Shown in pieces: positions 22,636 to 36,060 of a stretch of DNA of 64,000 nucleotides. The first letter of the stretch is position 1. Each line of letters starts with the position of its first letter. Below the pieces are notes generated by a model that saw nothing but the letters and a program-made list of their open reading frames with translations, did not search any database and was not told where the DNA came from. Source of the stretch: Strongylocentrotus purpuratus (Eukaryota; Echinodermata; Echinoidea; Camarodonta; Strongylocentrotidae); contig NW_022145611.1 in assembly GCF_000002235.5 (NCBI RefSeq), positions 13,734,882 to 13,798,881 of the forward strand. The letters run 5' to 3'. The translations under genes and the position numbers were made by a program.

Positions 22636-24051
22636 TTATGACGTCTGTTTAAGTTCATCAAATGATTTATAGCCGAGAAGTTTTATGACGTCGGCGCACT
22701 CCTCTTCAATTTGTTTTATCTCTAATTCAGACAGGTCAACAATCCAATGTGTAGCTGCTTCAAGAGAATTTCTTAGTGTTGAAAACATATCATCGTTCCT
22801 ATAGACAGCATGCGTGTTCCTCTCGATCCAATATTCGACGTTCTCCGGGAATGGCAATCCCACAAACTTGTAAATCCCTCTGGAGATCTTCAAAGGGTCC
22901 ACGGCGAAATCCTCATACTTTACGAGGTGGTAGCGTCCCTGCAACCACGGCGGCAAAAGATCTGGGGAGACCTTGATATTTTTCCTTATCCACTGGCACA
23001 TGCCACGCACAGTTGGATTGTTTTCTCGCATCTCTTGGATGTACATGACCTCATCAGGGATATGGTTCAGAAGACCTAGTGGTTTCAGTCTCCCGACGTT
23101 GTTACCTGGGCGGATATAGGAGTACAGTCTGTTGATGTAGTGGAGTCTAGAGGCAGCTGCACCCCTGGGATCGCGGACGAGATGGATGATCTTCAGGTCA
23201 ATCTTGTCCTCCTCGACGAGTGGTCTCAATTCCTCTAGGTCAATGCGAATGATTTTAGTGACCAGGCTTTTCCTGAACGTCTTGCAGAAGTTCTCAAACC
23301 ACTGTTCACCGTACAACACACACTCTGGGTGAAGAATGCATAGACCTCTGTTTTGGTGAGGATGCCATTCGTTGTATGTCTCGACAAAGTCGTCATTGAA
23401 CTTACATTGCGCTAACTCGCGTATGATCTGTCGGGAGACGTCCCCTGTGGTTGGTGGATACCGCATCCAGGGATGTGTCTTCATCGCCTTTATTTTACGG
23501 CTAGTCCACAGTGGCTCGTATAAATAAAACGCTTCCAAGTTCTGATTGAAGAGATCGCCGATCACACTTGAACCAAATCGCCACTGGGACAAAACGACAG
23601 TGAGCTTCGGGTTTGTTATTGGTGGTTCGTTACCAGAAACTTGCCGTTCCCCATAAACTTTCCTGTCCGCACTCGCAGTGACTTCAGGATGCCATATGGA
23701 ATCCTCATCGAACTTTCTCCGCATTATCTGGTTATTGTTATATCTGTCAAATACTTTATTACCAAGACTATTCCTGTTTTTAATAGTTCTGTGTGTGACC
23801 TTTTCTTTACTCATTAGCTTACGATGCTGGTCTTCCAGATTTTCGTGTAGGTCATTGTCTAATTCAAGATTACCGATTACAGGTGCACGAGAAGACCTAG
23901 CCCCGTGTGAGCTGACGAGTTTCAGACGACGACGCGGAACAATATTAAATTGCTCGTGACTACTCAATAAGACGAAAAGAACAATCACCTGACTAAATCC
24001 GAATATTGCAGCACACATATAAAAACGACGTAAATATCGACGAAACGCCAT
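22636..24051 (-). CDS. Carbohydrate 6-O-sulfotransferase (CHST1/3-like), Golgi type II membrane protein
   Basis: Single-exon gene of 471 codons. It should transfer sulfate from PAPS to the 6-position of Gal, GalNAc or GlcNAc in Golgi glycans. A short cytosolic MAFRRYLRR head precedes a membrane anchor at about residues 13-31 and a basic, low-complexity stem to about 140. The 5'-phosphosulfate loop is QWRFGSSVIGDL (156-167), and the 3'-phosphate loop is LKIIHLVRDPRGAAASR (286-302) with its serine and arginine. LVKYEDFAVDP (376-386) and the C-terminal LLGY block are also typical of the family. The first ATG in frame is at 24051, since the open frame upstream contains only a TTG. That ATG sits in AACAAAATGGCG, a YY1-like start context. 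Length and intronless structure match vertebrate CHST genes. The exact acceptor sugar cannot be told from sequence. Confidence 0.93.
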   Translation of the reverse strand: MAFRRYLRRFYMCAAIFGFSQVIVLFVLLSSHEQFNIVPRRRLKLVSSHGARSSRAPVIGNLELDNDLHENLEDQHRKLMSKEKVTHRTIKNRNSLGNKVFDRYNNNQIMRRKFDEDSIWHPEVTASADRKVYGERQVSGNEPPITNPKLTVVLSQWRFGSSVIGDLFNQNLEAFYLYEPLWTSRKIKAMKTHPWMRYPPTTGDVSRQIIRELAQCKFNDDFVETYNEWHPHQNRGLCILHPECVLYGEQWFENFCKTFRKSLVTKIIRIDLEELRPLVEEDKIDLKIIHLVRDPRGAAASRLHYINRLYSYIRPGNNVGRLKPLGLLNHIPDEVMYIQEMRENNPTVRGMCQWIRKNIKVSPDLLPPWLQGRYHLVKYEDFAVDPLKISRGIYKFVGLPFPENVEYWIERNTHAVYRNDDMFSTLRNSLEAATHWIVDLSELEIKQIEEECADVIKLLGYKSFDELKQTS

Positions 24052-27000
24052 TTTGTTTATACCCAATGAGAGCTAGTTCTCCCCAGAGTAAAGGTACAGC
24101 ACGTACACAAGTTCGAGCAAATATGAATGCTGTTCATTCTAAATAGATCTCCTGTATCGATCGCTACCACTTCATTGCTATGTCTGAATGAATTCGAACA
24201 AAGCTATCGCACCCCTTAGCCATTTTGAAAACCCATTCAAGGGCGAGTCATGCATAAGAGATTATTTTTCATGATTTTTTCTAATATTTTTAATGGGAAT
24301 AGCAAAAAGCGCACACATTAGGAAAATGGCAAACCCTTGCATTCATGGACAAAATAATTTTAAAAAATGAAGTAATTAATGGAATCATTTAATTATGTTA
24401 TATAATTCTTTATCTTTTATTTAGTGTAAAGTACTAAAGCTTTGTTTTTAATCACAGAACATATTTACCCTAGATGTATAATAGCTTGTAGCTTAAGTAT
24501 GTATTAAATAGTTATTCATATTTATTCATTACATTCTCATTCATTGCTGTGATACTTTTGTGGGTTAGTGGTAACAGACACGATTAGCATTAAATGCTAT
24601 TTTCTGGTCCCATTTACCCTTTCAATGTTAACCATTCACATTTCATTTTTTTTGATGTACTTTTGTTTGGATAATAAATTCAAACTCAAACTCAAACTTC
24701 AAACTCAAACACAAGCACAAAAATATTCTCCGAAGCGTTAGCATATAGACTTGAACAATAAATCCTAGCTCTACAGCTTTTCCCGGACTTGGAGTGGGTG
24801 AAGGAGGGGTGGTGGTGAGTTGACGCATGTATATCCCTGAACAGACCACTATTTAACAAAAGAAGTCGATACAAAATATACAAGAACCCCCCCCCCCCCA
24901 CATTTGTAAATTACACCCCAAAAAGGACCTGAGATTGGCCGGTTTGGAGTCGGCTTGGTGCATGGTGCGACCATCATATCTTTCTAAATGTACTGTGGAA
25001 TTATATTTTAACTGTTCTGTATAAACGTTATGCTTTTTGTTCATGTTTATTCAGGTCCCCATGAAAGACCACTACTTATTGGTGAATGGGCTACCCTGAC
25101 AAAAGATTAGAAATAAATAAATAAATAAATGAATAACTACTTGTGTAGTTATACCCTAGACACTCCAACGAGACAGAAACCAGACCAAAGGAGGACTTAA
25201 TCAAAGCTGCACATAACGGATCATTAAATTTTCGTTGACGGTTAAGATTTGGTCGAGGTTGACATTGTTTCAATGATTTGTAAGCTTTCTCATTTTTTCT
25301 TCTTTAGAGAAAAAATATCACAGTGGAAATGTCGAACAAAAGAGTTGCTCTTATATTCTCGATGTATACAGTTTGGACTTTGGACCGAATTGTGATACTA
25401 TGCATGTGCATGACATGTGGGTTCGTTCATGGTTCAACCAAGCTTACAATAATGCTCAGGCCGCGATGCGTTGTTATTCTTTTAATTCTCAATAAATCAT
25501 CAATTCAATTCGATTCAATTCAAGCATACCAGGGTTGGGTCAATGATTTTGTATCAAAGGGTCGGGTGGTGAGGGGGAGGGGGGGGGGGGGCACAAGTCC
25601 GATATACATATATTACAGAAATGTAGGAAATATATTTTGCTGTGCACTTAAATATTGCAGTGGGGTATCTTGGTATGGGGAGGAGCACAGGCATAAATGC
25701 ACTCCCTATTATAAGATCCCCCGAACTTGCGTGCACGAGGAACGCTCATAACGAGGGATTAAAGCCTATCTGCATTAGTTTGACCAGGAGATATGTGGGC
25801 AAACCTGATCAAGTGGTGTAAGCATTTTAATTAAAATTGTAAATTTCAAACAATTACCCCCAAGAAAATAGTAATAACTGGTTGAGCACTTTTTTCAAAA
25901 GCATACCATTATCTAGTTCAGTGTGGTTTACAATGCGGACGAACGAGACGATTCATAGGGAAATTCAACCCGAATAGAACATTGCTATGCCAAAAATCAG
26001 GGGAGCATATTGGTTAAAGTTTGAAAGAAATCATACAAATTATGAAAAAAGAGACATATGTGAATGTTGAAAGTTATTCACTTATAAAATGTGGGAATAT
26101 GAAACTATAGCCGTATCGGTATCGTCATCGTGATACATTGGCGGAATATCCCTATTCCAACTCACAACATGACCAAAATGCCACATTTAAAAACGTATTA
26201 CTCGATAGGACCTGTCCTTTTCCTTTTGGACGACAGAGACAATATGATGTTCATGATACAATCTACATAATGCGAACGAGCGAAGCAAGCTAGCAAAAAG
26301 TGACACTTGGAAATCACGTTATCACTGAAATGTTCACACAAATCAATAATGGTTGATCGAGAAGGCTATTGAACTTGCCTTAAAAAAACACTTCAAAACA
26401 AGGACAAGAATGGGAATCACGTTTCCTTAATGATGTTCAGATAGTCCTAATTATGCATACTACAGTTCTCACTAGTTTTAAGTGTCTTAGTTATGTCATT
26501 TTAAAAGAGAACGAGATGCTCCTTAAAAAAACATTGTGTGGTGAAGCGAATCAAATGGGAAGGAGAGAGTTAAGGTGATTGGTATTGGGTGTGTGTGTGT
26601 GGGTGCGTGTGTATTATTGTGTATAACTCAATTTATTTTGTTTTGTGATGTTGTTTTTGTCTGTTTTAAGGTGGAATGTACACTTCATTTCCTGTTCCTT
26701 CTTTTAAAAAAAGGGTTATAGTTCAAATGCTTATGACATGTTGGCATACGTTATTATTTTCTCTCTACACTCTTTACATAAGTCCCTGATGTTAAAGTGA
26801 CATTACAAAAAAAACATACAATAACATGCCATTAATTCATTACAATTATAATTCATAATAATAATAATGGTGGCTTCTTATATAGAGCACATGTCCGTCA
26901 CCATTTTATATTTCACTATATGTCACTAGAAGTTGTTGGCTTTCAGATAAGATATCAAGCTATTGTAAAAATTGATTCCGAATTGATCAGGCATCGCTTG

Positions 27001-28739
27001 CCTCAGTATTTTCAAATTTTTGGTATAAATCAAGCCACCGTGTCCAAGCTTTGATGATTGTTTGTCCGTTTTCACAATCGCCAAAGGGAGGATGTAGATG
27101 AAGGATGTTGACCATGGATGACCCTTATTAGACTAACATTGGTCATCACATGGGACCCATCGATTATTTTCATCTAAGAGCGTCGAGATGTCCAAATGGC
27201 TGCGAGCAATGTGGCGGTTCAAAAGTTCATTCATGCATATAACGATTGCTCATAAACTGCCCGAGAGATGAACTTCATGTCGTCGCCTCCTATTCCAGTT
27301 TGCTAGAAATAGTTCATTGGCATGGTTGTCCCTCTGACTCCGTGTTCGGGGAAGGGTTCCTCTCCGTGGGTATCTAGGGCGTTCTCAGCCAGCCAAATTG
27401 CTCGCCGGTCGGAAGCAATGCCCCATTGCGCTTCCTCGCAGTTTCGGCCAAGACTCCCGCGCATTTCCGTCGCAGACGACACTTTTCAAAAAGGAGTATC
27501 GCGATTCGATCGCGATACCCATGGGGTGACGGGATAGGATGGGCTTGTTCCATAACTTCGCGCCACATGAATGTTATTGCCATGGTTCTCCGGTGAAACG
27601 AATGCCTCAACTCTCATCATGATCCAGGCACGCCAAAGAAATGTCACGATGCCCTAGAAAGTCGCCATTCCACCACCCTTCCAATCGTGATGATGAAAAT
27701 TTCAAATGGTTCTCGTAATAATCCATCTAGGAATTCCTCACATGGCACGGAGATGATAAGCCTGATAATAAAAAAAAAATGATAATGGATATTGGTAGAC
27801 CTAAACCACCAGGACCTATTTAAAGCTTTAAAATTTTGAGGAACAACGCATTGAGTTCCTTGTTTTTGTTTCACTATTCATAAATGATTTCAGATGATCA
27901 TGCCATTTTAACTCATAATGACTAAAATAGCAAATGACAGTATAGCCTAAGTATTAATACATAATAGGCCTATAACTTCAACAGGCACGTTAGTCAGAAG
28001 GTAGGTCTTCATGTATTCTAGTTTTGTACTTATAAATGTTTTATTGTTGTTTATTTTTAGAATTTTTATACACTTGAATTTGAACTTGACAAGCTATACA
28101 GAATGTTTGGTGTGAGTTTAATAGGCCGCTTCTCCCTGACATTTCTTGTAAACCTTGCGAACTCGCCAGTGCCTCTGAATAAGAGTGACACTCCGATTAT
28201 GCACCGCAACCCCTGATGACTATACCCGACCCATGTAATGTATATAGAATTTGTATCACGACTTTTCCAAGACCCTATTTTTCATTAACAACCCTTCTTA
28301 CGACAGACAGAAACTAATTGCATGAAATTAGCCATTATTGCACCATTATATAACACACAACCTAGATTCGTCTAGGTTCATTAATGATTTGATACCAAGT
28401 AAAAGTTAATGTATTTGTAATGAAGCACATGGAGCATCATTACTGAGATCCCCGATCAGGGGTGTAGCCTTTAATGGCTTAATGAATGTGGGGCCGTCTT
28501 TGTTAACATGAATCCTTTAGCAGCTATATCCAACCATTAGAGATCAATTCAAGGTGGAACATTTGGGAGGTCACTTAAAAATTTAGTGGACGTCTAGAAA
28601 GTTCGATATGTGCTGAAGGAAAAAGACAAGATTGTTCAAAGAGACAGAATGAGAAATGGATAGAATCGTATTTGTACTGATTGAAATGTAATAGCATATT
28701 TCTAAATTTGCATTTTTTTTTTTTGTATGTGCACTTTAC
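24052..28739. other. Non-coding stretch with several retroposon tails and microsatellites
   Basis: Plus-strand LINE-type tails are seen at 24675-24715 (TTCAAACTCAAACTC repeats), 25040-25131 (GGGCTACCCTGAC then (AAAT)n) and 25485-25522 (TCAATTCAATTCGATTC). Other items are poly-C at 24888-24899, poly-G at 25577-25590, (GT)n at 26590-26612 and an (AAT)n/TATATAG retroposon-tail motif at 26856-26885. A slightly GC-richer stretch lies at 27320-27560 with a hairpin TATCGCGATTCGATCGCGATA near 27500. I recognise no gene. Confidence 0.5.
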
Positions 28740-28859
28740 TAATGCTCGGTATCAAGAGACTTTGAATGAAATTTTCGGAATATATATAAATTCTCCTGAG
28801 GAAGGAAGGGTACTGCTTTCCGAATAATTCTATTCAAAGTCTCTTGGTACCAAGCATTA
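28740..28859. mobile_element. Short MITE, about 120 bp, with roughly 28-40 bp terminal inverted repeats
   Basis: TAATGCTCGGTATCAAGAGA at the left end is mirrored by TCTCTTGGTACCAAGCATTA at the right end. The arms continue as ACTTTGAAT/ATTCAAAGT and TTCGGA/TCCGAA, and the spacer holds TTCTCCTGAGGAAGGAAGG. It is non-coding and of unknown superfamily. Confidence 0.75.
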
Positions 28860-29069
28860 CCATATCTTCCTGTGTGAACTTCATTAGCAGTAAGCCAAAA
28901 GGTGGATATCAATTTTATCTAAGTTTAACTTACCTTTTTGACATCGTGTTTTCTATGAAAAGATTTTATTCATAATTATAGACATATAGAACCGATAAAT
29001 CCTAACTAGTATATTATTCTTAGGTCAGTAAAGTATCTTACTTGCAAATAATATTCAAATAGTATAGTA

Positions 29070-30003
29070 CACTGTCGCTCATATAGTTGGAATATTTTTG
29101 TTTTACCCCAATTTATGGAATTATTTTTAAAATAATTTAAAAATAATAGATCTAGATAATAATATACATTCTCAGATTTTATTGAATAATAATTTGACAA
29201 TGTGTGTTTTGCGTGACTGCTAAAGCATGTGTATGCTACTATGCTTATCAACTAGGGGGCCTACGCCCATAAGTCATAAATGACAGTAATGAGGATTAAT
29301 GCCCCACAAAAGGGCACTAATATAGCACATCGACACGGTTTTGATCCTGTGGCCTCACAGTTACTAGGCCATTACTTTGTCACCGAACCATGACTGTACG
29401 CAGCGGGGGCTAGGGTAGGGGGCAGTTTCCATAAATTAAAAAAAACAAACAGAAAATACAATAAATTTTCAATAATTTATTGCATTTTACCCCGGTCCCC
29501 AACATAAACAAATCCTCTGGACGGCCATGCATTATGGCTCAAGGCATGGGCACACAGAAGATTTGTTTATGTTGGGAACCGGGGTAAAAGCAATAAATTA
29601 TTGAAAATTTATTGCATTTTTTTTTTTTTTTTTTAATTTATGGAAACTGTCCCCTACACTAGCCCCCGCTGCGTACAGTCATGGCTCAGTGACAAAGCAA
29701 TGGCCTCGTAACTGTGAGGCCCCGGGATCAAAACCGTGTCGATGTGCTATATTAGTGCCCTTTTGTGGGGCGCTAATCCTCATTACTGTCATTTATGACT
29801 TAAGAGTGTAGGTCCCCTAGTTGATAAGCATAGTAGCATACATATGCTTTAGCAGTCACGCAACACACACATTGTCAAATTATTATTCAAAAAAATCTGA
29901 GAATATATACTATTATCTAGATCTGTTATTTTTAAATTGTTTTTAAAATAATTCCATAAATTGGGGTAAAAACAAAAATATTCCAACTTTTTGAGCGACA
30001 GTG
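29070..30003. mobile_element. 934-bp near-complete palindrome, Tc1/mariner-type fold-back element
   Basis: The ends read CACTGTCGCTCA..AGTTGG and its inverse, and both are flanked by TA (29068-29069 and 30004-30005). This is the target duplication of the Tc1/mariner superfamily. The two arms of about 440 bp are nearly identical in inverse orientation around a spacer of about 50 bp at 29515-29560. Each arm carries the same SINE-derived block: tRNA-like TGGCTCAGTGACAAAGCAATG and GATCAAAACCGTGTCGATG, then TAGTGCCCTTTTGTGGGG and TAATCCTCATTACTGTCA. No transposase is present, so mobilisation would need one supplied in trans. Confidence 0.85.
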
Positions 30004-30005
30004 TA

Positions 30006-32092
30006 GTAGTACCAATAGTGGTAGTAGTAGTAATACATGTAGTAGTATAGTGGTCATATTAGTAGTAATAATTGTATTCATGTGCCTCCTTGTAAAATCT
30101 AAATATTAAGCGAGTATAAAATGTGTAGTCTTTAAACCTTTGTTTAATCAAGGGCAAACAAGACCGTAAAGACTTTCGAAAAATCAACTTAAAGCAATTT
30201 CAATATATAGGCTTGTCCCTTATCTTTTAAAAAACACAAACCTTATAATTACAATTAAAATTTAATAACATCAAATTAGTGTGTGGCAATTGCCATTACT
30301 TGATTTCTCCTATGTCGTTGTGATCGTCTTTCCCCCAATTCTCGGCTATCGCAAAACCACGTGACCTAAAGTTTATTATGTCTTCTTTTTAATTGATAGG
30401 TTAATTAAGCAATCGTGGTCATTGATGGTTGAGCAGTAGAATGTTCCCCGAACACAAGACAAATTTCTCTACCTCCATGTTTTGGATGGGTGGTCTGCCT
30501 TTACTTTGGTTGAATAATCGCAATCATTGTCGTCGTCATGTCTGCATCGTTTCTTGCTTGAATACATTTTAAAGCAAAAATAACGAAATCATTGATAGAA
30601 CAAATATATTGAAATAATGTAACAACTTCGACAACAATAACAAAGAAGTAAATAGTAAGTTTTGTACAAAAATGTGAAACAGCTCAAGCAGAAATTTTTT
30701 CTTCATATATGTAACATTTGCGTGCATATTCACTTTTAAAATTGTATATTCGGAGTCTGCATTCGATTTGTCAACCGAGAGCATAAACTTTATTGAAACT
30801 GAATATATATATAATAAGCCAATGTCTGAGATAAGATTGAATATTTGCCGTCTTAGAATGTTATCAAACTGGCTGGGGATTAAAAAAAAAAAAACTTTTG
30901 TATCGGGAATGAGCATTTCATAAGGCCTTCACCTTATCAAGGCCTTCCACGGACGTGAGCATTGTGCCAAGACTGAAAAAACCGCGTCATTTACAAATAC
31001 AAATATTTATTATTTTACTAGCCGACACATAATGAATGAACAAAAAAGCTACAGCCCAATAATCATTTGAAAACTTCTTATCATTTAACCCCCTCTCCCC
31101 CAAAAAAGATCGGCAAGAGTATGTCACTGTCTGTTATCATGCAATGATAATCTACCAGACATATTAAAGGGAATAGTATAAGCTTTCAAATCACGTAGGC
31201 AGGATTTCAGATTTCAGCATATTATACAGACTTAAATAGTGTTTGGCATATGGGAGAGGAAAGTCAGTTTATTTTATCGAAACTTTTTTGACATGCAACA
31301 TGATCATTTTTGATGAAAGTATGGTAATAAATCCAAATCCCTCTCGCCGCAAAACCCTAGTCTAATTTACATTCGGAGCTTGATATCATTATCATAACGT
31401 TACAAAATGAACATACGAGTCTTTATAATATACACATTCATTACTTTGCTTATTGACTTTCATGTTTTTTTCCCCTTCTTCTGCAGTTTCATGTATAGGA
31501 GAACAGTGCTCTCCTGTGCGATTAAAGAAATGTATTCCAGCGGTTACAGGCGAACATGAAAACATGACATTACTTCATGAATTTTCATGACTTCTGAAAG
31601 GTCATTAGTGGTGAGGCGGATACCCATCCATCAAGCTTGTATCATAGAGATTATACTGTCAAAAACACACCAGTCTCATATCTTATCAAACATAATATGA
31701 TTTGGGGACAGAGATAGAGAGTGATTGGGAAAGGCAGAGCGTGGTAGATGAATAAAATTAATGACGGGCTTGGAGGGAACAGAACCACTAGATTGCGATG
31801 GATAGATATAGAGAAGATTAATGTAAGGAAAGACAGGAATGAAATGGAAACTAGAAAGATAGGAAAATAGATTGACAGATAGAAGGTGATGGAGAGAGAT
31901 AAGAGAGATGGAGTGTGTGAGAGGAGAGGGATGAGAATGTATGAGAGGGAGAAAGAGCGGAGAGTGAGAAGGAGAAAAGAGAGAGAGAGATAGAATAAAC
32001 AAATAAAAGTAGAGAAATAAATGCGCTGGAATGAAACAGATAGAGAAATAAAGGGAATAATAAGTATGAAGGGTATGTGAGGAGAGGTGAGT

Positions 32093-32127
<35 letters not shown>

Positions 32128-32891
32128 GGGCAGAGAGAGAGAGATGATTAATATGACTAAATGTAGCTGTTCCTAAGTCGCATAATTCAGGGGTGGAGAA
32201 AATGTTGAGGGATCGATCGAGGCGGTCATGAATTCTGAATTATGTGTTGGATTAGAGGAAGATACATTTTTTACCGCCATCCCAGCAAAATCTGAGCATT
32301 AAATCAGCTTAATCGTTAGGGTTCAGTGCCCAAATATTCATCGGCTCCGCAACAAAAGAGAATAAAGATATAAATCTTATAAAGTTCCTGAAGGAATTGA
32401 GTTGTAGCGAAATCCTAAGGAAGATATTAATTCTAATCATCTAATGTATCATCCTGAAAAGATACATATCAGCTACTTGTGACAAAGTACTGTCACAAGA
32501 GTTGGACGCAATTTTAAGAAAAAAAGAAGAGAAGAAGAAGAGTTTTGACGGTGACCATACCTTAAGAAACTTAAAATGAATGGTCTCTAAAACCCGGGGT
32601 AAAACCAAATTAATCGATTTTTCTTCGGAAGTAGTTTCAAATCGAGGATTGGATTACTCAGTTGTTAAATTCTTTATCTTCATTTTTTTTTGCATTGACG
32701 ACTTTCGTTAATGCCTCGTTTTCGTTCGTGTTCGGAATTTTTCTTCTCCTTCTTCTTTTTGATCTTATTTTTCAAAATCCCGTTCGTTTTGCACGCAGGC
32801 AATCAACGTCACCTAACTCTTCGTTGTCTGAAATCACCCATCATCTGACCGTCCATGCCCCACTTTGTCTGTTTCGGGTCTGGTTTCATGC
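30006..32891. other. Non-coding stretch ending in purine-rich tracts
   Basis: Short AGT/GTA trinucleotide runs lie at 30004-30070. Purine-rich GAGA tracts lie at 31700-31990, and (GA)n at 32096-32145. Open frames of 108-115 codons on the minus strand are compositional. No gene or RNA is recognised. Confidence 0.45.
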
Positions 32892-32900
32892 CTTTCTTTC
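32892..32900 (+). repeat. 9-bp target site duplication, left copy
   Basis: CTTTCTTTC directly abuts the ACCGG end of fold-back element 2 and is repeated exactly after the opposite end at 45647-45655. Confidence 0.8.
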
Positions 32901-33049
32901 ACCGGAGTGAAGTTAGAAAGATATTCGATATTCGATATTCGATATTCAAAGTGCGAATATCGAGCCCGTTTGATATTCGGATTTTCGGATGTTCAAAATA
33001 TCACAATTCGATGCACATAAACACATCTGATATAAGCCTGTTTTAGGTA

Positions 33050-36000
33050 TTCAACCCTTATTGACCGGGACCATCATCTGTTGTCTGATAGATATGAAAA
33101 CAACATACATTTTTATATGAGTTTTATCCCGGTCAAAAGGGGATAAGTCACATATCTTGGCAAAAAAGATACATGTCTCTCTTTTAAAATATAATTATTC
33201 CATACAAATGCATATATCGGATATATGAGCCTATTTTAGGTACCCATCCCCTATTGACCGGGACCATCATCTGTTGTCTGATAGATATGAATACAACAAA
33301 CATTTTGATATGACTTTTATCCCGGTCAAAAGGGGATAAGTCACATATCTTTTCAAAAAAGATACATGTTTCTCTTTAAAATATATTTATCCCATACACA
33401 TGCATATATCGGATATATGGGCCTTTTTTTAGGTACCCATCCCCTATTGACCGGGACCATCATCTGTTGTCTGATAGATATGAATACAACAAACATTTTG
33501 ATATGACTTTTATCCCGGTCAAAAGGGGATAAGTCATATATCTTATTTAAAAAGATACATGTCTCTCTTTAAAATAGAATTATTCCATACACATGCATAT
33601 ATCGGATAACGGGGCCCTTTTTAGGTACCCATCCCCTATTGACCAGGACCATCATCTGTTGTCTGATAGATATGAATACAACAAACATTTTGATATGACT
33701 TTTATCCCGGTCAAAAGGGGATAAGTCATATATCTTATTTAAAAAGATACATGTCTCTCTTTAAGAAATAATTATTCCATACACATGCATATATCGGATA
33801 TATGGGCCTTTTTTAAGGTACCCATCCCCTATTGACCGGGACCACCCTCTGTTGTCTGATAGATATGAATACAGCAAACATATTTATATGACTTTTATCC
33901 CGGTCAAAAGGGGATAAGTCACATATCTTAGCAAAAAAAATACATGTCTCTCTTTAAAATATAATTATTCCATACACATGCATATATCGAATAACGGGGC
34001 CCCTTTTTAGGTACCCATCCCCTATTGACCAGGACCATCATCTGTTGTCTGATAGATATGAATACAACAAACATTTTGATATGACTTTTATCCCGGTCAA
34101 AAGGGGATAAGTCATATATCTTATTTAAAAAGATACATGTCTCTCTTTAAGAAATAATTATTCCATACACATGCATATATCGGATATATGGGCCTTTTTT
34201 AAGGTACCCATCCCCTATTGACCGGGACCACCCTCTGTTGTCTGATAGATATGAATACAACAAACATTTTGATATGACTTTTATCCCGGTCAAAAGGGGA
34301 TAAGTTACATATCTTATTGAAAAAGATACATGTCTCTCTTTTAATTATAATTATTCCATACAAATGCATATATCGGATATACGGGCCTATTTTAGGTACC
34401 CATCCCCTATTGACCGGGACCATCATCTGTTGTCTGATAGATATGAATACAACAAACATTTTGATATGACTTTTATCCCGGTCAAAAGGGGATAAGTCAC
34501 ATATCTTATTGAAAAAGATACATGTCTCTCTTTTAAAATATAATTATTCCATAAAAATGCATATATCGGATATATGGGCCTATTTTAGGTACCCATCCCC
34601 TATTGACCAGGACCATCATCTGTTGTCTGATAGATATGAATACAACAAACATTTTGATATGAGTTTTATCCCGGTCAAAAGGGAATAAGTTACATATCTT
34701 ATCAAAAAAGATACATGTTTCTCTTTAAAATATATTTATTCCATACACATGCATATATCGGATATATGGGCCTTTTTTTTTAGATACCCATCCCCTATTG
34801 ACCGGGACCATCATCTGTTGTCTGATAGATATGAATACAACAAACATTTTGATCTGACTTTTATCCCGGTCAAAAGGGGATAAGTCATATATCTTATTTA
34901 AAAAGATACATGTCTCTCTTTAAAATAGAATTATTCCATACACATGCATATATCGGATAACGGGGCCCCTTTTTAGGTACCCATCCCCTATTGACCAGGA
35001 CCATCATCTGTTGTCTGATAGATATGAATACAACAAACATTTTGATATGACTTTTATCCCGGTCAAAAGGGGAAAAGTCATATATCTTATTTAAAAAGAT
35101 ACATGTCTCTCTTTAAGAAATAATTATTCCATACACATGCATATATCGGAGATATGGGCCTTTTTTAAGGTACCCATCCCCTATTGACCGGGACCACCCT
35201 CTGTTGTCTGATATATATGAATACAGCAAACATATTTATATGACTTTTATCCCGGTCAAAAGGGGATAAGTCACATATCTTAGCAAAAAAAATACATGTC
35301 TCTCTTTAAAATATAATTATTCCATACACATGCATATATCGAATAACGGGGCCATTTTTAGGTACCCATCCCCTATTGACCAGGACCATTTTCTGTTGTC
35401 TGATAGATATGAATACAACAAACATTTTGATATGACTTTTATCCCGGTCAAAAGGGGATAAGTCATATATCTTATTTAAAAAGATACATGTCTCTCTTTA
35501 AGAAATAATTATTCCATACACATGCATATATCGGATATATGGGCCTTTTTTAAGGTACCCATCCCCTATTGACCGGGACCACCCTCTGTTGTCTGATATA
35601 TATGAATACAGCAAACATATTTATATGACTTTTATCCCGGTCAAAAGGGGATAAGTCACATATCTTATCAAAAAAGATACATGTCTCTCTTTAAAATATA
35701 TTTATTCCATACACATGCATATATCGAATAACGGGGCCATTTTTAGGTACCCATCCCCTATTGACCAGGACCATTTTCTGTTGTCTGATAGATATGAATA
35801 CAACAAACATTTTGATATGACTTTTATCCCGGTCAAAAGGGGATAAATCACATATCTTATTGAAAAAGATACATGTCTCTCTTTTAAAATATAATTATTC
35901 CATACAAATGCATATATCGGATATATGGGCCTATTTTAGAAACCCATCCCCTATTGACCGGAACCATCATCTGTTGTCTGATAGATGTGCATATAGCAAA

Positions 36001-36060
36001 CGATTTGAAATGAATTTTAGCCCGGTTAATAATAGGGAATAACTTACATGTCTTTCAATT
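33050..36060. repeat. Left satellite arm of element 2: about 16 monomers of 192-195 bp
   Basis: TACCCATCCCCTATTGACC recurs at intervals of 192, 193 or 195 bp from 33241 to 35748, with degenerate units at both edges. Monomers come in at least two subtypes, ending GGATATATGGGCC or AATAACGGGGCC, and these alternate in blocks. Each monomer contains CCCCTATTGACCGGGA and, about 90 bases on, TCCCGGTCAAAAGGGG, which are near inverse repeats of each other. Confidence 0.95.

Noticed and set aside
22636-24066. Sulfotransferase start five codons upstream of 24051
   Set aside because: The codon at 24066-24064 is TTG, not ATG. The first in-frame ATG is at 24051, has a good context and leaves a normal signal-anchor.
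27320-27610. GC-richer stretch with 71- and 78-codon frames on both strands
   Set aside because: Neither frame shows a domain, splice sites or repeat family. Composition alone is not enough for a gene call.
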